A DNA stretch of 64,000 nucleotides from Pseudokineococcus lusitanus (GTDB lineage Bacteria; Actinomycetota; Actinomycetes; Actinomycetales; Quadrisphaeraceae): assembly GCF_003751265.1 (NCBI RefSeq), contig NZ_RJKN01000007.1, forward strand, positions 1 through 64,000. Direction: 5' to 3'. How positions within the stretch are numbered: the first letter of the stretch is position 1; each line of letters begins with the position of its first letter. Shown in pieces: positions 23,202-31,400 of this stretch. Under the pieces are notes generated by a model that saw only the letters and a program-made list of their open reading frames with translations, had not been told where the DNA came from and did not search any database. The position numbers were made by a program, and so were the translations under genes.

Positions 23202-24704
23202 ATGCGGGACGAGCTGCTCCGCATGACCGGGATCGTCAAGCACTTCCCCGGCGCCAAGGCCCTGGACGGCGTGGACCTCGTGGTCCGTGCCGGCGAGGTG
23301 CACTGCGTGCTCGGCCAGAACGGCGCCGGCAAGTCGACGCTCATCAAGGTCCTCGCGGGGGCGCACGCGCCCACCGCCGGCGAGATCACCTGGCAGGGGC
23401 AGCCGCTCACGCTGGCCAACCCTGTCGCGGCCATCAAGGCCGGCATCGCGACGATGTACCAGGAGCTCGACGTCGTCGACGGCCTCACGGTGGCCGACAA
23501 CATCTACCTGGGCCACGAGATGTCGACGGCCGGGGTGACGAAGCGGCGCGAGGTCGAGCGGCACACGAAGGAGCTGCTCGCGCGCCTCGGCCACAGCGAG
23601 ATCAAGCCGGGCACCGAGGTCGGCTCCCTCTCGGCGGCGGGCAAGCAGATCGTCAGCATGGCCCGCGCCCTCTCGCACGACGCGAAGCTCATCATCATGG
23701 ACGAGCCGTCCGCGGTGCTGGACTCCGAGGAGGTCGACAACCTCTTCCGCACCGTCCGCGACCTCACCGCGGCGGGCGTCGGCATCGTCTACATCTCCCA
23801 CCGCCTCGAGGAGATCCGCGAGATCGGCGACCGGATCACGGTCATCAAGGACGGCCGCTCCGTCGCCACCGACCTCGCCGTGGCCGACGTCCCCACCCCC
23901 GAGCTCATCCGGCTCATGACCGGCCGCACCGTCGAGGGCTTCCCCCAGCGCCCGGCCCTGCCGGCCGACGCCGCGGAGCTGCTCGTCGTCGACGGGCTCG
24001 CCGCGGACGGCGTCTTCGAGGACGTCTCCTTCACCGTCCGCGCCGGCGAGGTCGTCGGCCTCGCGGGGCTCGTGGGCGCCGGCCGCTCGGAGATCCTCGA
24101 GACGGTCTACGGCGCGCGGAAGGCGACCGCCGGCAGCGTGCGCGTGGGTGACAAGAAGCTGCGCGCCGGGTCCGTCGCCGCCGCGGTCGGCGCGGGCGTC
24201 GGTCTGGCGCCCGAGGAGCGCAAGAGCCAGGGCCTGCTCCTCGGCGAGCCGATCTACCGCAACATCACGCTGACGTCCTTCGCCCGCTTCGCCAAGGGCG
24301 GCCTGCTCGACGAGAAGGCCGAGCGGGCCGCGGCCACCGAGCAGATCAAGGCCATGGAGCTGCGGCCGGCCGACCCGGACCGGGTCATCGGCACGCTGTC
24401 GGGCGGCAACCAGCAGAAGGCGATGCTCGCCCGCTGGCTCGTCCACGGCTGCCGCGTCCTGCTCCTCGACGAGCCCACCCGCGGCGTCGACGTCGGCGCC
24501 CGGGCCGAGATCTACGCCCTCATCAACCAGCTGGCCGCCTCCGGCGCGGCCGTCGTCGTGGTCTCCAGCGAGATCCCCGAGGTCCTCGGGCTCGCCGACC
24601 GCGTGCTGGTCATCTCCGACGGGCGGGTCGTCCACACCGGCCCCGCCGACCAGATCGACGAGCACGGGGTCCTCGACCTCGTCATGGAAGGACGCGCGGC
24701 ATGA
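23202..24704 (+). CDS. Sugar ABC transporter ATP-binding protein (RbsA/XylG type)
   Basis: A 500-residue fusion of two ATP-binding domains, the energising subunit of a CUT2-type sugar importer. Domain 1 has Walker A GQNGAGKST, a signature-like SLSAAGKQIVSMARAL and Walker B LIIMDEPS. Domain 2 has the degenerate P-loop GLVGAGRSE usual in this family, signature LSGGNQQKAM and Walker B LLLDEPTRGVD. ATG 23202 has GAGGGGG four bases upstream; an open frame continues 5' without homology. It is followed by the permease with an ATGA overlap. The substrate is unknown; ribose, xylose, inositol and galactose are all used by this class. Confidence 0.93.
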   Translation: MRDELLRMTGIVKHFPGAKALDGVDLVVRAGEVHCVLGQNGAGKSTLIKVLAGAHAPTAGEITWQGQPLTLANPVAAIKAGIATMYQELDVVDGLTVADNIYLGHEMSTAGVTKRREVERHTKELLARLGHSEIKPGTEVGSLSAAGKQIVSMARALSHDAKLIIMDEPSAVLDSEEVDNLFRTVRDLTAAGVGIVYISHRLEEIREIGDRITVIKDGRSVATDLAVADVPTPELIRLMTGRTVEGFPQRPALPADAAELLVVDGLAADGVFEDVSFTVRAGEVVGLAGLVGAGRSEILETVYGARKATAGSVRVGDKKLRAGSVAAAVGAGVGLAPEERKSQGLLLGEPIYRNITLTSFARFAKGGLLDEKAERAAATEQIKAMELRPADPDRVIGTLSGGNQQKAMLARWLVHGCRVLLLDEPTRGVDVGARAEIYALINQLAASGAAVVVVSSEIPEVLGLADRVLVISDGRVVHTGPADQIDEHGVLDLVMEGRAA

Positions 24705-25816
24705 GCCAGAACACGCCCGACCTGGCGACGGCGGGGTCCGTCCCGCCGGACGACAAGAACGGCGGGAGCCCGACGCCGCTGGAGCGCCGCGGTGCGACGC
24801 CGGGCGCCGGTCCCATGCCCCCGGGGGCCGAGGGCAACGCGGTGACCCGCCTCCTGGGCAGCGACACCGGGCGCACGCTCGGTCTCGTGGCCGTGCTCGT
24901 GCTCATCGTCGTCGCCGGCATCGCGACGGCGGGCGGCCAGTTCGCCAGCGTGCCGACCCTCATCACGATCCTCAACCTGGCCGCGGTCATCGGCGTCGTC
25001 AGCATCGGCATGACCTTCGTCATCACCGGTGGCGGGATCGACCTGTCGGTCGGCTCGCTCGTGGGGCTGTCCTCCATCTGGGCCTCCACGGTGGCCACGC
25101 AGACCATCGCGGCCAACAGCCACTGGTCCGTCATGGTCTTCACGGCGGTCGCCGTCGGCGCGGTGGCCGGTCTCGTGACCGGGGCGGTCATCGCCTACGG
25201 CAAGGTCGTCGCCTTCATCGCGACGCTCGCCATGCTCATCGCGGCCCGGGGCCTCGCCGAGCTGATCGCCCAGAACCGCACGCAGATCGTCACGGTCGAC
25301 GGCTACTCCGACGCCCTGACGGGTCGGGTGCTCGGCGTCCCGGTGCTCGTGTGGATCTTCGCGCTGGTCTCCCTCGCCGGCTGGTTCCTCCTCAACCGGA
25401 CGACCTTCGGCCGCCGCACCATCGCGGTCGGTGGTAACCCCGAGGCCGCGCGCCTCGCCGGCATCAAGGTGCAGCGGCACACGATGTACCTCTACGCCCT
25501 CTCGGGCGTCTGCTCCGGGCTCGGCGGCGCCATGATCCTGGCGCGCGTCAACTCCGGCTCGTCGACGAACGGCACCCTCTACGAGCTCGACGCCATCGCG
25601 GCCGTCGTCATCGGCGGCACCCTCCTCGCCGGTGGCCGCGGCACGATCATGGGCACCGTCCTCGGCGTCCTCATCTTCGCGACGCTGACCAACGTCTTCG
25701 TCCAGAACAACCTGTCGATCTCCACGCAGTCCATCGCCAAGGGCGCCATCATCGTCGTGGCCGTCCTCCTGCAGCAGCGCCTCGCGGCGCGCCGGACACC
25801 CCGCAAGGCCGGGTAG
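24701..25816 (+). CDS. Sugar ABC transporter permease (RbsC type)
   Basis: A 371-residue CUT2-family permease with about ten membrane segments after an unusually long, Pro/Gly-rich N-terminus (about 55 residues before TLGLVAVLVLIVVAGIA). Family marks include SIGMTFVITGGGIDLSVGSL in the second half of the first repeat, and GGNPEAARLAGIKV and ELDAIAAVVIGGTLLAGGRG near the C-terminus. Its ATG overlaps the ATPase stop (ATGA), so the two subunits are translationally coupled. It should form the membrane channel of the importer with the flanking ATPase and binding protein. Confidence 0.93.
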   Translation: MSQNTPDLATAGSVPPDDKNGGSPTPLERRGATPGAGPMPPGAEGNAVTRLLGSDTGRTLGLVAVLVLIVVAGIATAGGQFASVPTLITILNLAAVIGVVSIGMTFVITGGGIDLSVGSLVGLSSIWASTVATQTIAANSHWSVMVFTAVAVGAVAGLVTGAVIAYGKVVAFIATLAMLIAARGLAELIAQNRTQIVTVDGYSDALTGRVLGVPVLVWIFALVSLAGWFLLNRTTFGRRTIAVGGNPEAARLAGIKVQRHTMYLYALSGVCSGLGGAMILARVNSGSSTNGTLYELDAIAAVVIGGTLLAGGRGTIMGTVLGVLIFATLTNVFVQNNLSISTQSIAKGAIIVVAVLLQQRLAARRTPRKAG

Positions 25817-25899
25817 TGGCCCCGACCCTCCCGCCCTTGCCCGGGGCTCCTGACCAGACCTCCCCCCACGACCGCCCGACCATCTCAACGAGGAGAACC

Positions 25900-26958
25900 A
25901 TGTCCACCACCACGACCCGCCGCCGCCCCTGGATGCTCGCGGCGAGCTCGCTGGCCGTCGGCTCGCTCCTGCTCACCGGCTGCGTCTCCAACGAGCCGGC
26001 GGGCACGACCGACGACGCGGCCGGCGAGGCCGTCCAGGCGGCGACCGCCAACAACGAGCCCGGTGACACGGTCACCATCGGCTTCACGGCGCCGGCCGCC
26101 GACCACGGCTGGATGTCGGCCATCACGCGGGCCGCCCAGGACCGCGCCGAGCAGTTCGAGGACGTCGACCTGCAGGTCGCCGAGGGCACCAACGACGTCA
26201 ACCTGCAGATCGCCGCCGTCGAGACCTTCATCAACAACGGCGTCGACGCCATCGTCATCCTCCCCTTCGACGGCGCCGCCCTCACCGACGTGGCCACGCA
26301 GGCCATGGAGCAGGGCATCACGGTCATCAACGTCGACCGCGAGTTCACCTCCCCCTTCGCCGCCCGCGCCACGGTGCTCGGCGACAACTACGGCATGGGC
26401 GTCTCGGCCGGCACGTACATGTGCGAGCAGCTGGGCGACAACCCCGACGCCGTCATCGCCGAGATCGCCGGCATCGACTCCCTCCCGCTGACGCAGGACC
26501 GCAGCCAGGGCTTCGCCGACGCGCTGGCCGACTGCGGTCTCGAGGTCAGCAACCGCGTCGCCGCGGACTTCACCGTCCAGGGCGGCCAGACGCAGGCGGC
26601 CAACCTCCTCTCGGCCGCCCCGCAGATCGACGCCATCTGGAACCACGACGACGACCAGGGCGTCGGCGTCCTCGCGGCCATCGAGCAGGCCGGGCGCGAC
26701 GAGTTCTTCATGGTCGGCGGCGCCGGCTCCGCCAACGTCATGCGCGAGATCCAGGAGGGCGACTCCGTCCTCCAGGCCACCGTCGTCTACCCGTCCACGC
26801 AGGCGGCCGACGGCGTCAGCCTGGCCCGCCTCGTCGAGCAGGAGAAGGACATGGACGACCTGGTCTCCAGCCAGGTCCCGCGCCAGGTCCAGCTCTTCGC
26901 GCCCGTCGTGACGGCCGACAACGTGGACCAGTACCTGGACACCGCGTTCGAGTCCTGA
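25900..26958 (+). CDS. Sugar ABC transporter substrate-binding lipoprotein
   Basis: A 352-residue type 1 periplasmic binding protein (Peripla_BP_4 family). ATG 25900 has a strong GAGGAG four bases upstream. The signal peptide is lipoprotein-type: Arg-rich start, hydrophobic core and a lipobox LLLTGC with Cys28 as the lipidation site. Family segments include GFTAPAADHGWMSAITRAAQ, NNGVDAIVILPFDGAAL and AIWNHDDDQGVGVLAAIEQA. It binds the sugar outside the membrane and delivers it to the permease. It ends the importer trio; a strong hairpin follows before the dehydrogenase gene. Confidence 0.93.
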   Translation: MSTTTTRRRPWMLAASSLAVGSLLLTGCVSNEPAGTTDDAAGEAVQAATANNEPGDTVTIGFTAPAADHGWMSAITRAAQDRAEQFEDVDLQVAEGTNDVNLQIAAVETFINNGVDAIVILPFDGAALTDVATQAMEQGITVINVDREFTSPFAARATVLGDNYGMGVSAGTYMCEQLGDNPDAVIAEIAGIDSLPLTQDRSQGFADALADCGLEVSNRVAADFTVQGGQTQAANLLSAAPQIDAIWNHDDDQGVGVLAAIEQAGRDEFFMVGGAGSANVMREIQEGDSVLQATVVYPSTQAADGVSLARLVEQEKDMDDLVSSQVPRQVQLFAPVVTADNVDQYLDTAFES

Positions 26959-26969
26959 CGACCCCCGGC

Positions 26970-27001
26970 GGCGGTGCGGGCACGCAGGTGCCCGCGCCGC
27001 C
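26970..27001 (+). terminator. Hairpin between binding-protein and dehydrogenase genes
   Basis: A 14-bp stem (GGCGGTGCGGGCAC with GTGCCCGCGCCGCC, one G-U pair) around the tetraloop GCAG. There is no T-run, so it may attenuate or protect the mRNA 3' end rather than fully terminate. Confidence 0.6.
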
Positions 27002-27065
27002 GCCCGTCGCGTCCCCGGCCCGCCCCGCGGGCGGCCCGGCGGCGCACAGGTGAGGAGCACCAGAC

Positions 27066-28256
27066 ATGGCAGACAGCACGGCGAAGCAGGGGGCGCCCGC
27101 CCTCGGCGTGGCGATGGTGGGCTACTCCTTCATGGGGGCCGCCCACTCCCAGGCGTGGTCGGTGGCGCCGCGGTTCTTCGACCTCCCGCTCCACCCGCGG
27201 ATGCTCGTGGTGGCCGGCCGGCAGGCCGGCCCGGTCGAGGCCGCGGCCCGCAGGCTCGGCTGGGAGGGGAGCACGACCGACTGGCGGTCGCTGCTGGAGC
27301 GTGACGACGTCGACCTCGTCGACGTCTGCACCCCGGGCGACACGCACGCCGAGATCGCGGTCGCGGCGCTCGAGGCCGGCAAGCACGTCCTCTGCGAGAA
27401 GCCGCTGGCCAACTCGGTCGCGGAGGCGCAGGTCATGGTCGACGCCGCCGAGAAGGCGGCCGTGGCCGGCGTCCGCGCGACGGTGGGCTTCACGTACCGG
27501 CGCGTGCCGGCGATCGCGCTGGCGCGCCAGCTCGTCGCCGAGGGCCGGGTCGGCACCGTCCGCCACGTGCGGGCCCAGTACCTCCAGGACTGGATCGCCG
27601 ACGAGCAGGCGCCGATGTCCTGGCGCCTGGAGAAGGAGAAGGCCGGCTCGGGGGCGCTGGGGGACATCGGCGCCCACGTCGTCGACCTCGCCCAGCACGT
27701 CACGGGCGAGCTGCTCACGGGCGTCTCCGGCCTCCTGCGGACCTTCGTCGAGGAGCGCCCGCTCCCCGGCGCGGGCGGCGGGGCGCTCGGCGGCACCGCC
27801 GGCGAGGGCACCGGCGTCGTCACGGTCGACGACGCCGCGGTCTTCAGCGGCCGGCTGTCCGGGGGCGGGCTCGCGACCTTCGAGGCGACCCGCTTCGCCT
27901 GGGGCCGCAAGAACGCCATCCGGCTGGAGATCAACGGGTCGAAGGGCTCGCTGGCCTTCGACTTCGAGGACATGAACGTCCTGCACTACTACGACGCCAC
28001 CGAGGACGCCCGGGTCGCCGGCTTCCGGCGCATCTACGTCACCGAGCCCGAGCACCCCTACGTGGGCGCCTGGTGGCCGGCCGGGCACGGCCTCGGCTAC
28101 GAGCACGGCTTCGTCCACCAGGTCGTCGACCTCGTCGGCGCCCTGGCCGCGCAGGAGGACCCGGCGCCGACCTTCGCGGACGGCCTCCAGGTCCAGAAGG
28201 TGCTCGCGGCGGTCGAGCGCTCCTCTGCGGAAGGCTGTGCCTGGCAGCAGCTCTGA
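27066..28256 (+). CDS. Gfo/Idh/MocA family sugar or inositol dehydrogenase
   Basis: A 396-residue NAD(P)-dependent oxidoreductase. The Rossmann start is MVGYSFMGAAHSQAW, with the middle Gly of GxGxxG replaced (GYSFMG). The conserved Lys is in CEKPLANS and the catalytic Asp/His pair in GALGDIGAHVVDLAQH. The C-terminal alpha/beta domain runs to the end. ATG 27066 follows GTGAGGAG. It lies just behind the importer genes, separated only by a hairpin, so it probably oxidises the imported sugar or polyol. Relatives include inositol 2-dehydrogenase and glucoside 3-dehydrogenases; the specific substrate is not determined. Confidence 0.9.
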   Translation: MADSTAKQGAPALGVAMVGYSFMGAAHSQAWSVAPRFFDLPLHPRMLVVAGRQAGPVEAAARRLGWEGSTTDWRSLLERDDVDLVDVCTPGDTHAEIAVAALEAGKHVLCEKPLANSVAEAQVMVDAAEKAAVAGVRATVGFTYRRVPAIALARQLVAEGRVGTVRHVRAQYLQDWIADEQAPMSWRLEKEKAGSGALGDIGAHVVDLAQHVTGELLTGVSGLLRTFVEERPLPGAGGGALGGTAGEGTGVVTVDDAAVFSGRLSGGGLATFEATRFAWGRKNAIRLEINGSKGSLAFDFEDMNVLHYYDATEDARVAGFRRIYVTEPEHPYVGAWWPAGHGLGYEHGFVHQVVDLVGALAAQEDPAPTFADGLQVQKVLAAVERSSAEGCAWQQL

Positions 28257-28268
28257 GGTGAACCGGAC

Positions 28269-28310
28269 GGACGGCCCGTCCCGTGACAAGCGTCACGGGA
28301 CGGGCCGTCC
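28269..28310 (+). terminator. Perfect 19-bp hairpin terminator of the sugar operon
   Basis: GGACGGCCCGTCCCGTGAC (28269-28287), loop AAGC, then its exact complement to 28310. It starts 12 bases after the dehydrogenase stop. Confidence 0.85.
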
Positions 28311-28318
28311 CGACGTTC

Positions 28319-28347
28319 TCGACACTTTTGCCGCTCATCGTGCTAAA
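28319..28347 (+). promoter_or_regulatory. Possible promoter for the ThuA/GSDH gene
   Basis: TCGACA (28319-28324), a 17-bp spacer and GCTAAA (28342-28347) lie in a locally AT-richer segment between the terminator and the large secreted-protein gene. The -10 match is moderate. Confidence 0.35.
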
Positions 28348-28461
28348 AACGGTCGACCCCCCGGAGACCACGGCGGGGCAGCAGCACCCGCACGACCGTG
28401 ACGCGACGACGCGTCACCGGCACGCCGCCGCGAGGCGGCCCGCGAGGACGGACGATCGACG

Positions 28462-31400
28462 ATGATCCCTGGTGTCCCCCTGTCCCCACCACGACCACCC
28501 GGTCGACGCCGGCGGCGGCGCAGCGCCCTCGCCGTCGCCCTCGGCCTCGCCGTCCCGGCGTCCCTGCTGGCGGGCGTGCCCGCGGCCGTGGCCGCGCCGG
28601 CCCCCGCCCCGGTGAGCGCCGCCGCGGCGCCCGCCCCGGCCCCCGAGGCCGCGCCGGGGGAGGCCCCCGGCACGACCTCCGAGGCCCTCGTCGGCGACAG
28701 CCTCCTGGCCCCGCCCGCCACGGGCGAGGGCCGCTTCGACGTCCTCGTCTTCTCGAAGACCGCGGCCTTCCGCCACGGCAGCATCGAGGAGGGCGTCGCC
28801 GCCATCGAGCTCCTCGGCGAGGAGAACGACTTCGGCGTCACGGCGACCGAGGACTCCTCCGTCTTCACCGCCGAGGGCCTGGCGCCCTACGACGCCGTCG
28901 TGTGGCTGTCGACCACCGGTGACGTCCTCGACGACGCGCAGCAGGCGGCGTTCGAGGAGTACATCAAGGGCGGCGGCGGGTACGCGGGCATCCACGCGGC
29001 CTCGGACACCGAGTACGAGTGGGAGTTCTACGGCGACCTCGTGGGCGCCTACTTCTCCTCGCACCCGGCCAACCAGACGGCCGACGTCCTCGTCGAGGAC
29101 CCGGTGCACCCGTCGACGGCGGACCTGCCGACGACGTGGACCCGGTACGACGAGTGGTACAACTTCCGGTCCAACCCCCGCGGCGACGTCCACGTCCTCG
29201 CCTCGCTCGACGAGACCTCCTACAACGCGGGTGGTGGCGCCATGGGCGACGACCACCCCATCGCCTGGTGCCAGGACGTCGAGGCCGGCCGCAGCTGGTA
29301 CACGGCCATGGGCCACACCGAGGAGTCCTTCGTCGAGCCCGAGTTCCTCGACCACCTGCTCGGGGGCCTCGAGACCGCCGCGGGCGCGGTCGGCAGCGAG
29401 TGCGGCGCGACGTCGGACGAGAGCTTCTCCGAGGTCGCCCTCGACGAGAACACCTCCAACCCGATGGAGCTCGAGGTGGCCGACGACGGCCGCGTCTTCT
29501 ACATCGAGCGCAACGGCCAGCTGCGCGTCATCGAGACGGGCGGCGCCGTCCGCACCGCCCTCGACCTCGACGTGACGACGGTCCAGGAGTTCGGCCTGCT
29601 GGGCATCACGCTCGACCCGCAGTTCGCCGACAACGGCTTCGTCTACCTCTACTGGTCGCCCGAGGGCGAGGACGCCGACCGCGTCTCCCGCTTCACGGTG
29701 ACCGGCAGCACAGCGGACCCGGCCAGCGAGGTCGTCGTCCTCGAGGTGCCCGTCCAGCGCGACCAGTGCTGCCACGCCGGCGGCGCGCTCGAGTTCGACA
29801 CGCAGGGCAACCTCTACATCGCCACGGGCGACAACACGAACCCGTTCGAGTCCCAGGGCTACACGCCCGTCGACGAGCGCGCGGGCCGCGCGGCCTTCGA
29901 CGCCCAGCGGACCTCGGGCAACACGAACAGCCTCAGCGGCAAGGTGCTGCGCATCACGCCGCAGCCCGACGGCAGCTACCTCGTGCCGGACGGCAACCTC
30001 TTCGCCGAGGGCACCGAGAAGACCCGTCCCGAGATCTTCGGCATGGGCTTCCGCAATCCGTTCCGCATCGGGATCGACCCCGTCACCGACAAGCTCATGG
30101 TGGCGGACTACGGCCCCGACGCCGGCGCGACGAGCCCGACCCGTGGCCCCGACGGCCGGGTCGAGTGGCAGATCCTCAACGCGCCGGGCAACTACGGCTG
30201 GCCGTACTGCCACGGCGCCAACACCCCGTACGTCGACTGGGACTTCGCCAGCAACACCGGCAAGGGCCTCTACGACTGCGACGCGCCCGTCAACGACTCG
30301 CCCAACAACACCGGCCTCACCGAGCTGCCGCCGTCGATCCCGGCGCAGATCTGGTACGGCCGCGAGGCGACGTCCACCTACCCGGGCATCGGCACCGGCG
30401 GCGCGCCCATGGCGGGCCCGGCCTACGTCTACGACGCCGAGCTCGACTCCTCCGTCAAGTGGCCCGAGTACTTCTCGGACAAGGCGCTGCTCGGCGAGTG
30501 GAACACCGGCCAGATGTACACGGTGCAGCTGGACGACGAGCGCTCGCAGCCGCTCAAGGTCAACGAGCTCCTGCCGCGCGGCCAGATCATCAAGCCGATG
30601 GCCTGGGACTGGGGCCCCGACGGCGCGCTCTACGTCATCGACTGGGGCTCGGGCTTCGGCGGCAACAACGCCGACTCCGGCGTCTACCGCATCGAGTACG
30701 CCGACACGGGCGCCCCGGTGGCGCGCGCGACGGCCGACGTGACGAGCGGCCCCGTGCCGCTGGTCGTCCAGTTCTCCTCCGAGGGCACGACCGACCCCGA
30801 CGGCACCGAGCTCACGTACGCGTGGGACCTCGACGGCGACGGGTCGACCGACTCGACCGAGGCGAACCCGACCTGGACCTACACCGAGCCGGGCGCGTAC
30901 CAGGCCCTGCTCACGGTGACCAACGCCGCCGGCCGCTCGGCCACCGCCGCCGTCAACGTCGCGGCCGGCAACACGCGGCCGACGGTCGAGATCACCGGGC
31001 CGCCCGAGGGCGGCTTCACCGAGTTCGGCGACACCGTCGGCTACTCGGTCGAGGTCACCGACCCCGAGGACGACGCCGCCGGCGTCGACACCTGCGCCGG
31101 CGTCCTCGTCAAGCCCGCCCTGGGCCACAACGACCACGGGCACCCGGGCGAGCAGGTCCGCGGCTGCACGGGCGAGTTCACCGCGACGATCGACGACAGC
31201 CACGGCCCCGAGGCCGACGTCTTCGTCATCGTCGAGGCGGACTACACGGATGCGGGTGGCGGTGAGGGCACTGCCGGCGCCCCCGCCCTGACCGGCACCG
31301 ACCTCATCACGCTCCAGCCCAAGACCAAGCAGGCGGAGTACTTCGAGGAGAGCGGCCGCGTCGCGGACGCCAACGGCGCCGGGGACCCGGGCGTCACCCG

